64,000 nt of DNA from Diploptera punctata (GCA_030220185.1 JASPKZ010004199.1:930001-994000), one strand, 5' to 3'; numbered from the stretch's first letter, positions 10,731-21,515 are shown. Made by a program: numbers and translations. The notes: a model not told the origin generated them from the sequence alone.

Positions 10731-10945
10731 CAATGAAAAAATAGAGGAATATAAAGACAAGTGGAGAGTACGCCTGAATCATATGAACAATTATAGAATC
10801 CTAGCACTTATGTTTAACTATCAACCTCAAGGAAGAAGAGATGTGGGACGTCTGAGGAAGACATGCTTCTAACAGTGTGAAGATCGAACAGGCAAAATTG
10901 CCTAATCCCCTCAAGAAAAAGAATGATGATGATGATGATGATGAT
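10727..10945 (+). mobile_element. LINE Y copy 2, right half
   Basis: Continues the protein broken at 6100: FNEKIEEYKDKWRVRLNHMN, then ...MFNYQPQGRRDVGRLRKTCF. The 3' UTR GATCGAACAGGCAAAATTGC and a (GATGAT)n tail follow. Joined with 5818-6100 it makes one collinear 3' end of family Y. Confidence 0.8.
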
Positions 10946-10954
10946 GATGATGTT

Positions 10955-11420
10955 GATTAACCAGGTTTCTGATCCATACAGTAATACAATTTAACATTGA
11001 TTCTGAATACTTTAAATTTAGTATTTCTTGATTTTTTTTTTGTTTCCAGATATATCTCAGGGCCATGAGGTAATATTTACAGTTACTTTATTTAGGCTAT
11101 TTTCTTAACTTAGCATTTAAGAAATTCCTGTTTTTGTAGCAGTACTTCTCAAATGAATAAAGGATTTTACTAATCTACAACCTGGTCTTCCAGTTTTATT
11201 TTATGAAGTGCAGAGGATTTAATTCACTTTTTTTTTGTATTTATTAACAATCCAGCTAATTTTTGTAGTAATTGACTATTTTCTCCTCTTTTCAAGTAAG
11301 ATATCCTGTTTCACACATAACCGGAAGAATTACCATTTTGTATGTTTTATTATAACACTTTTTGAGAGATTATATTTATTCACTTGTTACCAAGTCCTTG
11401 TACCACATAATATTCTGTAC
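10955..11420 (-). mobile_element. Degenerate LINE RT fragments
   Basis: The minus strand shows VLLYGSETWL next to 10960-10990. Around 11300-11370 it shows KTYKMVILPVM, both remnants of the Y-K-x-x-I-x-P-V-x-L-Y-G-x-E-x-W block. Two decayed copies or one rearranged copy. The remainder is AT-rich. Confidence 0.45.
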
Positions 11421-11613
11421 TTTTTTTCTTAAGGTGAAGAAATAGGCGAGTTAATGTATACCAGGTTAGTTTACAGTTCATTGGATAATCTGTTGCTCCA
11501 TGACTATTCCGTTTCAACAATGACTAATGCATGTTTTCCATTCTAAATACGACTATTTTAGGTTATAAATACTTGACTTCTCACTCAATTTTATGGAATT
11601 TCTCGCATTAGTT

Positions 11614-11955
11614 GGGGGGGGGGGGTAGCCGAGTGGTTAAGGCAAGAAGCTTTGGCACAGAGCTACGGGACTTGCGCTGGTTCGAGTCCTCATTGGGGGA
11701 AGAAATTTTCTCATGGAATTGCAGCCAGTATGGGAGCGGTGCCCACCCAGCATCGTGAGGCATTTGGGTAGCTACTATAAGTAGTGACTCTGCGTTGAGA
11801 AGACCAGCTATAACGGCTGGGGACCCGAAATGCTGACCACATGTTACCCCCTACACTGGCTAGATGATCGTCTACCTCTGTGATTAACACATGTGGATGT
11901 GAGACCAGCAGTCGACCAAAGGCCTTCTAGGCCTGTCGCGCTTGGATTAAAACAA
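11614..11955 (+). repeat. SINE family A, full-length copy
   Basis: tRNA-derived. A run of 12 Gs precedes box A TAGCCGAGTGGTTAA (11626-11640); box B GGTTCGAGTCC is at 11679-11689. The body includes CATCGTGAGGCATTTGGGTA, CAGCTATAACGGCTGGGGAC and ends GGCCTTCTAGGCCTGTCGCG. Other copies: 20635-20905, 48695-49012 (minus), 47620-47830, 50370-50560 (plus) and small scraps. The leucine/serine-like box A suggests the tRNA origin. Confidence 0.85.
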
Positions 11956-11958
11956 AAT

Positions 11959-11963
<5 letters not shown>

Positions 11964-12003
<40 letters not shown>
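11964..12003. repeat. (TA)n microsatellite
   Basis: 40 bp of TA between SINE A and the hAT terminus that follows; it may have replaced the left end of that hAT fragment. Confidence 0.9.
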
Positions 12004-12006
<3 letters not shown>

Positions 12007-12171
12007 CTCAGGTAATAATTCACTTACCGATATAAAATTTGTAGGTTTTTAGGATTTTTGTTTCAATTTATGTAAACACACATCTGGCACACAATCCCCC
12101 ATTGTAATGTATTTTGGCAAACCTAGATGACTGTCACCCCTCCTAAATTCTCAATCCACCAGCCGCCACTG
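12004..12171 (-). mobile_element. hAT terminal fragment
   Basis: Its right end reads ACCAGCCGCCACTG; in reverse complement CAGTGGCGGCTGGTGGAT, almost the same terminus as the hAT elements at 32493 and 40483-42740. The other end and target duplication were not found, so it is a truncated copy. No coding sequence. Confidence 0.5.
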
Positions 12172-12545
12172 GATTTATTCAACTGTGAATTTCAAGACAC
12201 ATTTTTAGACACATTCGAATAAGTTTATATAATATTTTAGGAATACCGAATTCTAGCAGATTATTCCTTAATTGAATCGTATTGTAAATTAGTTGATATT
12301 ACAGAGCCATCACAGTCCCGTTTATTTTCTAAAATATACCTCATAGGCTATCAAAAATCTGATCTTTTATAGACCTATTTCTTCTAAATTCACATCGTGT
12401 TCTTCTTTTACATCGTCAATAGGCATATAATAAATAAGCCTTACTACTAATATAATTTTTTTCTTAGAATTTTCTATGAAATTGAAAGAAATGAAATGCC
12501 CGATAGTTGTTGAAATCTCCCTACTTACGCAGTCGTACGATAACA
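12172..12545. other. No feature seen
   Basis: AT-rich single-copy-looking DNA; no gene or repeat recognised. Confidence 0.4.
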
Positions 12546-13100
12546 CTGAGCAACAAAAAATAAACTTTTTTTTTTGCCTCAGAAAAAAATGTGACTCTGA
12601 TAGTATTTTTCTCCTGAATTCAAATATGATATCGGGTTTTCTCCATCACGCAAGGTTTCCGAGAGACAGGCATTTATAATTTCAAACACTTTAATATTTT
12701 TTTACATTCGTAACTACACAATATTCGAACATTCGGACTCACTTAGAAAGTAAGAAATGACGATTTTCTGCTATATTTCGCCTGTGGAGCATCCCTCTTG
12801 ATGGCCCAACAATAATCGGCCAGCATATTAGGATTCCATTTGCCTTGATATATCTTTTCTATAGCTGAAAACCATTTGAGTTAGCTCATTTGGTTTTATT
12901 TTACAATGGACAAATGGACGAAAAAAGTTTATTTAAAAAATAATTATTTAAATCCATTAATTGAAATTGAAATAAAAAACTGTGGGTGATGGAGAAATTT
13001 CGAATACATATTTTGAAAACACGATAAAAAAAACTGCATTAAGCACAACTATTGGTACTCATGAGACAAAAATCATGTTGACCAGTGTAATTGATTATTT
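12546..13100 (-). repeat. Repeat G, second C-terminal fragment
   Basis: Near duplicate of 1495-2052. It shares TCGTAACTACACAATATTCG, the AATCGGCCAGCATATTAGGA run and ACTATTGGTACTCATGAGAC. The minus strand carries the same YCW...IKR-x-APQAKYS coding remnant. Both copies break at similar points, so they may be copies of one truncated unit. Confidence 0.65.
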
Positions 13101-13250
13101 ACATTTGGAAGAGCTTATTTTCCCAAATAATGCAACGCAGCAATTTGTTAATTTTATCCATGAATTTTTCTCCTCGTGCTTTTATGAGTTCTGCTGGGAT
13201 GTCATCTGAACTAGATACTTTGTACATCTTTAATTGTTTTATCACCATTT
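13091..13250 (-). mobile_element. LINE RT finger-domain fragment
   Basis: Minus strand reads VSSSDDIPAELIKARGEKFM then DKINKLLRCIIWE. This corresponds to the G-I-D-x-I-P-A-E-L-I-K-A-G-G-E block before the catalytic part of RT. It joins directly onto repeat G without an obvious boundary. Confidence 0.55.
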
Positions 13251-13601
13251 CAATCTATAAAGCACTTCGCTCTGTGACTTATATATCTCCAATCTGTAAA
13301 ACCTGTTTTGTTTTACATGTAAAGGCTGTTCGCTCTTAAAGTGATCCTCATCAAAACAAAACCATGTGACCTGCTCGCTTTTCATTGGTTATGAACACCG
13401 ACGTACGCAAAAAAGTAGTTCCCTTCATTAAATTAAAAACATGTCCTCTGAATATATTTATCCTTTGTAAATGAAAATAATAATATTCAAAACAGAGAAA
13501 ATATTCTAAAACATACCTAATCAATAATTGCAACTTAAAATAGTTTATTACATATGGATGATGCATTTGAGTCATGCTTCAGTCGATTCTGATGCAACAA
13601 A

Positions 13602-13892
13602 ATGTCTGAAAGTGTTGAGTCTTCTGTTGCTGTGTCACTATCTAAATTTTTAAAACACAAGCCTGGCAAACCTTTGACTAGTGGTGAAAAAACAGCTATT
13701 TTAAATGTATTTCACAAGTTCGGTGAAAAATCTCACCAGCTTTCTTGTAATCCACCCCATTCAACTATCACATGTCTTATATACTTCACATGTGCTCTCT
13801 ATCAATGTGACAGTAATTGTGGCGCGGATGGCGGAAGGATACAATTGGCGTTTGTTTATGTTAGGATCACTCTACGAGCGGACAAGGTATAG
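13602..13892 (+). pseudogene. Possible transposase N-terminus (unrecognised family)
   Basis: A 96-codon frame begins MSESVESSVAVSLSKFLKHK and has PGKPLTSGEKTAILNVFHKF. The P-L-T-S-G-E-K segment reminds me of the first helix of DNA-binding domains in Tc1/mariner-like insect transposases. After about residue 45 it loses all resemblance. No target duplication or termini found. Treat as a weak suggestion. Confidence 0.3.
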
Positions 13893-14056
13893 GCCAACAT
13901 TTTATTGACGATTAAAAATGTTTTCCACCTAATTAATATGCATACCATTGTTGGAATCTTAAAAAAATCCTAAAATTCTTTCCTTTCTATTTCAATTCTC
14001 TCATTTAATTATCTGATATCTTATTTTTTTATATTTACGTTTATTTCGAGAACATT

Positions 14057-14060
<4 letters not shown>

Positions 14061-14124
<64 letters not shown>
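14061..14124. repeat. (CT)n microsatellite
   Basis: 64 bp of uninterrupted CT. Confidence 0.95.
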
Positions 14125-14129
<5 letters not shown>

Positions 14130-14329
14130 ATGTATCTTTTTAATTATTTTAAAAATTATTGGTTTACCGTCTGATGTTAATCTGTAACCAATTCAAATTT
14201 GCTAGTTTTCTTTCTAAAGAATTGTCAGCACATTCCTCATCAAACCGGTTATTATTTTGACTCTTTAAAATAATCTACGATCTTGATGTAGACAATATTT
14301 AATTATAGTTATTATAGCAACTAGATATA

Positions 14330-14600
14330 ATGACAACAGTTAATTCTCGTAAACTGCAATGGGCAGGAAATATGGCCCGAATGGGGAATGAAAGAGGGGC
14401 ATGAAACTAGAAGGAGAAAGTCCAGTTGATTGACCAAGAATGAGGTGGGAAAATAATATCAACCATGATTTGAGGGAAGTAGATTATTCAGGGGATGATT
14501 GGAAAACATTAGCACAGAAGAGAGATGTATGGAGAGCTTATGTTCGCACGGCTATGAACCTATGAGTTCGATAGGGACAGTGAGTTAGTTTATGGCAGAA
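14330..14600 (+). mobile_element. LINE X 3' end fragment
   Basis: Carries the landmarks of 30765-31020 in reverse complement: R-x-L-Q-W-A-G-x-x-A-R-M-G-N-E-R, N-N-I-N-H-D-L-R-E-V-D and W-R-A-Y-V-R. It terminates in GACAGTGAGTTAGTTTATGG. Frame shifts present. Confidence 0.7.
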
Positions 14601-14739
14601 GTAATCATCTTGTTCCTCTAAGGAGCAAAATCAAGTTTCTCTGTTCTCGTAGGCGAGAGCATGAGGTATTGGAGCAGTAGACAGGGGACGTGAAGATAGT
14701 AGCGGTTCCTAGAATTGTCCCCAAGTAATGCTACCATAA

Positions 14740-15262
14740 CTACTTAACTCATTAGCACTATCGAACATGGAGGTTCATGGCTGCGCAGACATAAGTTCTC
14801 CATGCATCCCTATTCTGAACTATTGTTTAAAATCATCCCCTATGTCCTTCCTCAAATCATGGTTAATGTTATTCTTCCACCTCATTATTGGCATACCTAT
14901 TGGGCGTTTTCCTTCTGATTTTCCTACAAAGAGTTTTCATGCCCAAGTCATGCTTAATGATATTTTCCCAACTTATTTCTTGATCTACCAACCGACTGCG
15001 TAGACCCACTATCCCTCTGGTTTCCATGTGTCTCTCTCATTCCCCATGCGTGCCACATGCCTTATCCCTTGCAGTCTATGAGACTAAACAGTTATTATAT
15101 CTGGCTTCCCATAAAGATCAAGTACTCTTCTCCATTCACCTGTCTTTTACTCCTCTCTTTGGCCCAAACATTTTCATAAGAACTTTATTCCCAAATACTC
15201 GTAACATTTTTTTCAAAGTACGAGTCCATGTTTCACTTCCATATAACTGGAAGAACAACAAG

Positions 15263-15266
<4 letters not shown>
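14740..15266 (-). mobile_element. LINE X 3' end, left half of split copy
   Basis: Minus-strand LINE X from the tail at 14740 to the Y-K-x-x-I-L-P region near 15255. It is interrupted at a TA tract by 15267-15595 and resumes at 15596. Internal duplications around 14940-15010 repeat the N-D-L-R-E-V segment. Confidence 0.65.
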
Positions 15267-15304
<38 letters not shown>

Positions 15305-15484
15305 TGTTTAATTATATAAGACCTAAACCTGTAACTCTAACTTATCATTCCTTGACAATGGCATGTGGGATCATGCCGAAACGTCGGAATCAGTGGCCAG
15401 AGGCCAAACTTGAATCCAAGACATGGAAAACCCAAGAAAACTTTCTTATTCATACTTATATCCGCGAAAATCTGCAATATAACA

Positions 15485-15581
<97 letters not shown>

Positions 15582-15595
15582 TATATTAGAAACGT
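15267..15595 (+). mobile_element. Insertion in LINE X: TA tracts around a Penelope-type tail
   Basis: TA repeats (15267-15301 and 15515-15580, with CA repeats at 15481-15514) flank ~180 bp. That core holds a stem-loop CTTGACAATGGCAT...ATGCCGAAACGTCGG (15351-15387), which I class with the hammerhead-like motifs of the Penelope-type tails in this window. Host LINE X sequence resumes at 15596, so this is an insertion. Confidence 0.5.
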
Positions 15596-15722
15596 TGGGA
15601 TGACAATAGTCCCTTTTGCAATGCATAATAGCATGCATTTCCAAAATTGAGCCTATCTTTAATTTCTTTCTGCACTTCATGCCTGTTTAGAATTATTGTT
15701 CCTAGGTAGGCCTATATAGGTC
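15596..15722 (-). mobile_element. LINE X, right half of split copy
   Basis: AATGCATAATAGCATGCATT and TGAGCCTATCTTTAATTTCT match 31340-31390 in the complete minus-strand copy. Confidence 0.7.
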
Positions 15723-15756
15723 TGTAGTGCATTATATATAGGCCTATATATATTAT

Positions 15757-15862
15757 GAAAAGAAAAATTAACGCCTAAACCGGGATTTGACGCCGAGATC
15801 TCTAACTTTATACATTAGCGCAATACCTTCTTCGCCACTCAGGCACCCAGTGCAAACATTAA
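15757..15862 (-). repeat. SINE family F
   Basis: Reverse complement of the tRNA-like module seen at 52277-52365, with AAAGAAAAATTAACGCCTAA at the terminator side and a box-B-like AACCGGGATTTGACGCC. Confidence 0.55.
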
Positions 15863-16160
15863 TGTTTCTTCCCTTATACAATTCGGATCAACATCTGGTC
15901 AGGTGAAAATCAGAGAACGGTTAATATTTTATAGTGAAAAAGTAACAACAAAATATAAAAATGTATATTTAATAATAATAGAAAAATTAATTTAAAAGCA
16001 ATGTATCTTATTACAAATTAAACGCTTTGCAGCATTATTTTGTTCTAAAATAAAATATGTTTTCTCCCATGAAGAGTTGATGTACTGTCCTCTATGGCGT
16101 CTGACTCATTATACACAACATGATACACTATTGTACTGTCAAGGGAAGGATGGTATACAT
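15863..16160. other. No feature seen
   Basis: AT-rich sequence with no recognised feature. Confidence 0.4.
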
Positions 16161-16240
16161 CAGAGCCGCCCATTTATATCGCGGGCCAAATGGAAGAAAC
16201 AAGGTGGCGCGGGTCATAGGTTCTATTATACCTGTTGTGG

Positions 16241-16264
16241 ATTGTTGTTATTATTATTATTATG

Positions 16265-16299
<35 letters not shown>
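16241..16299. repeat. (ATT)n microsatellite
   Basis: Near-perfect ATT repeat; a second one is at 16549-16620. Both give Leu- or Tyr-only shadow frames. Confidence 0.9.
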
Positions 16300-16302
<3 letters not shown>

Positions 16303-16325
16303 TTTAATTATTTATTGAACAGGTT

Positions 16326-16525
16326 TCACATCGTCCTGCGCCCAATTAATAAATATATTGCCACTCTCCTCCACATCTCTCTGTCATTCCAATCTCCAGC
16401 GTCCAATACTTCTTCTTTCATGCTACTCGAAACACCATCAATCGACGTTACTTTTGACCGTCCGCTACTTCTACCAAGTGACACCCGTTCTTCTATTCTT
16501 GGGAATCTGTCTTCTGTCAATCATT
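16326..16525 (-). mobile_element. LINE ORF2 C-terminal fragment
   Basis: A 64-codon minus-strand frame with SSGRSKVTSIDGVSSSMKEE, then AGDWNDREMWRR. This fits the G-R-x-K-x-x-W-x-D-G-V...D-W-x-x-x-A-x-D-R-x-x-W-R pattern at LINE ORF2 ends. Confidence 0.45.
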
Positions 16526-16547
16526 TCACGACCTTACCATTTTATTG

Positions 16548-16610
<63 letters not shown>

Positions 16611-17134
16611 ATTATTATTATAAGCTTGTGTTGATTTGCTACTTTTCTTGTTAGGCCTATGTCGTTATAACATATTTCACAAGTTCTTGTTCCATTAATG
16701 TTAGATTATATTATTATAGGTCTACTCTTAACACATTTTAATTTATTAGAATACCACAGGCCTGCAGGGGCTGGATAGAACGTGATGGAGAGCCGTATTC
16801 GGCCCGCGGGCCGTAGTTTGGGCGTCTCTGGTATGTCAACACTCAAGTCCTTTTCCTAGTACTCTCTTACTCCGCTCGTGCTGAGGAATCATGCTCCGAA
16901 TCGAATTGCTCATCAGTTGATGATGGCTGTCTTACAGTATCTCATTCTCTATTTCGGTACCTATGTCAGATTTTTCCTTCTGTTTCCACGTTTTTATCTG
17001 AAAATTTTATAATTTCAAATTTATTAGCAACTTTGACTTGGTATTCTTGTTGGAGTTCATCATTTTCAATGTTTTTTTTAATTAAAAATTTTCGAGCCTT
17101 ATTTAGCTATTCTACGTCTCATAAACGTAGACAA

Positions 17135-17412
17135 GCCGCGCCGTGGAATAGTTGCTGAAGGCAATACTCTACGAGCCGGAAGGTCGGGGGTTCTATCCCG
17201 ATGGGATCACGATTTTTTAAACTGGCCTAAAACCCCTGGTGGCACCATGATCTTGGATCGACTCAGCCTCTAACTAAAAGTAGTACCCGACGCTTGTTTT
17301 GGGAATAAAGGAGGCCATCACGTACTATTGACAATCCAGCTGACATCTAATGCCGATTATCTAACGAGATCGGAGCCTTAACCGCCTATTACCGCAAGGA
17401 CCTCCTAAGGTA
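17135..17412 (+). repeat. SINE family C
   Basis: tRNA-like head GCCGCGCCGTGGAATAGTTG with box B GGGTTCTATCCC. Then come the CTGGTGGCACCATG and CGACTCAGCCTCTAACTAAA segments. Minus-strand copies at 50838-51112 and 57236-57535 share the same order of landmarks. Confidence 0.75.
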
Positions 17413-17454
17413 TATTTTTATGTCTCATAAACGATTTTCACCTTGACCAAAAGA

Positions 17455-17605
17455 TGATCGAATTGCAGTATATCGCCCCAACTGACCCAACTTCGATTAT
17501 GTTAATACGAGGGTGAATCTCGTTTCCCGTTTCACCATCTGGAGGTGTCCAAATGCATTTCGTTATGTTGGAATGTCGTACTCTTAACACTGAGATTCTT
17601 TGAAG
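17455..17605 (-). mobile_element. LINE endonuclease-domain fragment
   Basis: Minus strand reads HSNITKCIWTPPDGETGNEI then H. The W-x-x-P-D-G-x-x-x-N-x-I-D-H block is the third conserved stretch of LINE endonucleases. The catalytic D-H has become H-P, and nothing else survives. Confidence 0.5.
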
Positions 17606-18489
17606 TAATGGTGATTAATATAACGTAACCCCACTATCATCAGCACTATCTTCATGAAGAGTGAATTTATCTATTGTCGCCCTAATTATATATTGCCGAC
17701 CTACTTTTTCATTAGAATCTCTTAAGATTATTTTAATTATGATATTGCAAAAGCCTATTAAAGATATTCTAATTCTTCATCGAACTCATCCTTGATCTTG
17801 CCAGCCTTATCTTCTGAAGGATCATGTAATCAAGTACACTTACAATATTACAGAACCATCTCCCTTTTAGAATCATGTATGAAAATCTATGTCTAACAAT
17901 CCTAACATCACTGATAGCTGAGAGAATCTTCTTCAGATTAAAGATCCCATTATGAATTCTGATCTGACTTCATTCCCCATAGTATAATGTAAAGACCTTT
18001 TCTTGGCCTTCTCATTCCTTATATGACTTCTATAGTATCTAAGGGAGATCTACTTAATTCCTTTGTTAATATTTCTAGTGTGCCAATTCATATAATGTTC
18101 TAACATTTCTCTAAATCTGTGCCATGGATCGCCGCCAGAAGACACAACGGAGGATTATTTTAACTTCGAAGAATTTTATTCCAGTGAAATGCCTTTCGTT
18201 TTGCGAATTCTGAAAGAAAAAGCTATCGAGGTTGTTGACATGAAACTATTTTCTAATTTTTTATAGATCTTCACCGAGTAAACACCAAAAATTATCATGG
18301 CCATAAATAAATATATAGGCCTACACATAGGGCCTATATACATATATATAAAGCGTAAAAATATTCTCATTAAAATGCTTTCTGTTACAGAAACCGTAGA
18401 TGATCCTGCGAGAGATGTCTCGCCGCCTATTGTAAATGTACATTAGGACATGTATGTTATATAAAGATAGAAAAATTAAAGTTTGCACT
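17606..18489. other. No feature seen, except AGGCCT/TA palindromes
   Basis: AT-rich; near 18313-18350 there are TATAGGCCTA-type segments like those at 6318 and 15541. No gene or repeat otherwise recognised. Confidence 0.4.
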
Positions 18490-18592
18490 GGACGCTTGAG
18501 TTGAGAAGACGGCATCGCACTAACGTATAAATATAGGGGTCTAGTATTCAAATCCCGGTTAAGGCGTTAATTTTTCTTTTCTTCCTAATTGT
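18490..18592 (+). repeat. SINE family F, tRNA-like module
   Basis: Matches the 52277-52365 module: CATCGCACTAACGTATAAAT, box-B-like TATTCAAATCCCGG and the TTAATTTTTCTTTT terminator. Confidence 0.6.
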
Positions 18593-18936
18593 ATAGGCCT
18601 ATATATTCTATTCTATAGTATTCTGCCCGAGGGCAGGTCTTTCACTGCAATTATAAGCATTTTCATGCCATGCTTTGCAGCTTTACTAGGAAATTGTAGA
18701 TGTGGTAGGGCTTCCCGTTGCTTCGCACACCGGTGAAATGATGATGATAATGATAAGGATAGTGATAATGGTGTTCGGATGATTTTCGGGGACGGTTGGG
18801 TCCCAGGATTCCTGACATTTGTCTTACAAGTAAGGAAAAAAACCCGAAAAAAACCTCACCCAGGAGCCTGTCACGACCGGGAATCGAACACAGGACTGCT
18901 GCGTGACAAGATAGCTCGCTACCCCGAGACCACAGC

Positions 18937-18937
<1 letters not shown>
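18593..18937 (-). repeat. SINE family D
   Basis: Full minus-strand copy. The head at the right side has box B in GGGAATCGAACACAGG and box-A-like TAGCTCGCTACCCCGAG. The body has TGACATTTGTCTTACAAGTA and ends in GAGGGCAGGTCTTTCACTGC. An ATGATGATAATG internal repeat is present, as in other copies. Confidence 0.75.
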
Positions 18938-19012
<75 letters not shown>

Positions 19013-19021
19013 TGTGTGTGT
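18938..19021. repeat. (GT)n microsatellite
   Basis: 84 bp of GT with one GG interruption, directly abutting the head of SINE D. Confidence 0.95.
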
Positions 19022-19514
19022 CCGTTAACGCTCCAGCGGCTGCAACTTTTGTTTTAACAGAACCAAACGCGGCATATAGCAATCAATTAAAAAAAAATTA
19101 AGATCGAGTTCGTTAACCAGTAAAATCGGACATTAAATTGTAGGAGTTTAGTTGAAACAAAAACTTAAAAATCGCTCTAGTAGTCGCAGTTTTCGATGTT
19201 TCGCAACAAAACTCAGTATCGTGCGATTAATATAAAACAAGGAAGGTATTCTCAAAAAAGCAGGGCTGTCCGACATTTAGAAGTGGAGGTTTACCTGAAA
19301 CCCGAAATTAAAAAATAACTCTAGCAGCCGCCATGCCTTGTTAGCTTCGTCCCAATGTAACGGTATATAATACAATTTAATTAATCTTGAAATTGGAAAT
19401 GTATCCTGTAATATACTTTAGTTTAATTCATTTAATATTTCTAAAAAAATAAACAGAAAAATTAATTAGTATGAATTATTTAAATCTGTGTCAAATGATA
19501 TAACAATATTCAAA
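19022..19514. other. No feature seen
   Basis: No coding sequence or match found. Confidence 0.4.
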
Positions 19515-19866
19515 AGTATCCACGGCTGTGGTCTCGAAGTAGCGTGCTGCCCTGTCATGCAGCAAGTCCAGGTTTGATCCCCGGCTGGGACAAGTTTCCT
19601 GGATGATGTTTTTTTTTTCGGGATTTTTCCTCACCTGTAAGACAAATGTTAGAATCTTTAAGGTCCAAACGGTCCCCGAACATCATCTGGTCATCATTAG
19701 TATTATAACAAATTCATTAAGTTTAGGATTAAGGACTCTCCTGGCGCATCATTACCATCATCATCACCTATCATATACCATCGGGGCAGCGTAACCCCGT
19801 CTTCCAGCCGCGCCAACCTCAGAAGCGAATGACGCAATGCCAGGAGAGAATATGAGAATGTCGAAA
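19515..19866 (+). repeat. SINE family D, full copy
   Basis: tRNA-like head GGTCTCGAAGTAGCGTGCTG with box B AGGTTTGATCC, then ACCTGTAAGACAAATGTTAG. Its tail differs from the minus copies after about 19740, with GTAACCCCGTCTTCCAGCC, so there may be two subfamilies. Confidence 0.7.
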
Positions 19867-20109
19867 TGACAACATGGTGGCATTAAATAAAAAATATATT
19901 CAAAAGTAATAACTTAGGTTATGATAGATTTGTTTCCTCTGCATTTCGACACGTTTAAATAAGTTACCATAAAATATGTTTTCCCCAATTTAATAAAAGA
20001 AATACATATTCCATAAACCAGCGAAATCGGACAATAACTTGACTTGCTGAGGAATTCGCTTAGTTTATGCAGTTCCTGCGTGACGGACTTTTTGACGATT
20101 GCGTTTTAC

Positions 20110-20350
20110 CCAAGTACTCCATCCATCTGTATCCTAATATATTTTTTCAATAATTCCGTGTATAATTTACCTTCTTCAAATCATGGTTAATAGTATTCTC
20201 CCATCTCATTATTGGTCTACCTACTGGGCACTTTCCTTTGGTTTTCCTACAAAAAGTTTCCATCTCTTACTTTATAATTCCCCATTCGTGCCACATGTCC
20301 TGCCCATTGCAGTCTATGAGACTTAAATATTCTTATTATATCTGATTTCC
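20110..20350 (-). mobile_element. LINE X 3' end fragment
   Basis: Minus strand encodes KSHRLQWAGHVARMGN next to 20270-20325 and the GRPIMRWENTI block further on; both are LINE X landmarks. 5' truncated. Confidence 0.7.
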
Positions 20351-20634
20351 CATAAAAAAAAGTATGTCGCTCTCTGTTATGTGACTTTCTTTTAAATATA
20401 CACTTAAATTTACTAATTATGTAAGCTACACTACCTAAGTGAAGCACTTGCCGCCAATAAATGGAAAATGAACTTAACGATAATACTAAATTAATCTAAA
20501 ACAGTTTATGGAAATAGTAACTTATCGTTTCCATCAGAGAATATATTTTAAACTAATGCCAAGAGAGAATACCAGAATTGTCGTAAGGCAATTTGTAGAA
20601 ATATATATAAATATTTTTTAAATCTCCATGGCGC

Positions 20635-20905
20635 GATAGGCATAAAAGGATCTTAGCCTACCATCCAGCCACTATGAAGGTGGCCAGCTTGTTGGTACCT
20701 CATACCTGGTTTTTCTAAACCTGGAGCCGCTATTTACTATAACTACTCAAATTCCACGCGATGCTGGGTGAGCACCGGTCCCATAATGGCTGAAATTCCA
20801 CGAACAAATTTCTTCCTCCGTGGAGACTTCAACCAGTGTGAGTCCTGTAGCTCTGCATCAAGGTATGACGCCTTAAACCGCTCGGCTAAAGCGCGGGGCA
20901 TATTA
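20635..20905 (-). repeat. SINE family A
   Basis: Minus-strand copy. Box B is in CAACCAGTGTGAGTCC and the box A remnant is CGCTCGGCTAAAG, at the right side. The body has ATGCTGGGTGAGCACCGGTC, as in 48695-49012. Confidence 0.75.
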
Positions 20906-20924
20906 TTTGACTATTTAACTCATG

Positions 20925-21515
20925 CCACAAATGCTAGTCAATGACCAATCACGTTTCAATGAATGTTGTTTTACAACCAATGACAGTCGTGTTTCACCTC
21001 GCTCTTTATCGATTTCTCTTTATCAGCTCCTGCTTTTGTGATAAAGAAAGCTCCTCCTTTTTATTGTTCTAAACAGGTCAAAGCATTATTTTTCTCCAAC
21101 AAATACATTGAATATAGCAAATAATGAAAATATTCCTTGATTTTACTGAGTTGTTTACTAAAAAATAAATGAATAACCCGTAATGTTGATTATGATATAT
21201 AGTTTGATGTGTTTCATTATTTCTCCACTTGGGTGCACTCTTACAATATTGCGATCTTATTTGGCAATAAATAATATGATCAAGCAGCAATGAATGAACA
21301 TAACCTCACATTTATGATTTGTTTTCAAACATCGTCGTTTACATTAAATATATAAATATTCTAAAATAACTATAGTTAAACAATGATTTGTGAGTAAACA
21401 ACCTAATTTTATTCGTTAAATAGTCCTAACAAATGCCACTCTTGATTTCCAAATTCTCACTTCGTGAGTCGTGAATTTATCGATAATTTGGAAATCACTC
21501 GTGGCATTACTTATC
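20925..21515 (-). repeat. Repeat H, inverted copy upstream of host gene
   Basis: Reverse complement of 3776-4345: GACTATTTAACTCATGCC, the AATCACGTTTCAATGAATG run, GCTCCTGCTTTTGTGATAAA, and the extra segment missing from the first H copy. It ends in a hairpin-forming stretch (21440-21507) holding GAATTTATCGATAATTTGGA. It lies about 370 bp before the likely first exon of the metallopeptidase gene. Confidence 0.75.

Larger units (their letters stand above)
16161..16830. mobile_element. Possible hAT-type non-autonomous element
   Basis: The left end CAGAGCCGCCC and the right end in reverse complement CAGAGACGCCCAAACTACGG make an imperfect terminal repeat, with a GGCCCGCGGGCC core as in many hAT ends. 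The flanks GTATACAT and GTATGTCA agree at only four of eight positions, so the duplication is poor. It contains two ATT microsatellites and a LINE fragment. Confidence 0.4.

Noticed and set aside
14061..14124. CT tract as a GAGA-factor site
   Set aside because: No gene or promoter nearby; a plain microsatellite is enough.
18663..19082. 139-codon minus-strand frame with Thr-His repeats
   Set aside because: It combines a GT microsatellite with SINE D sequence.
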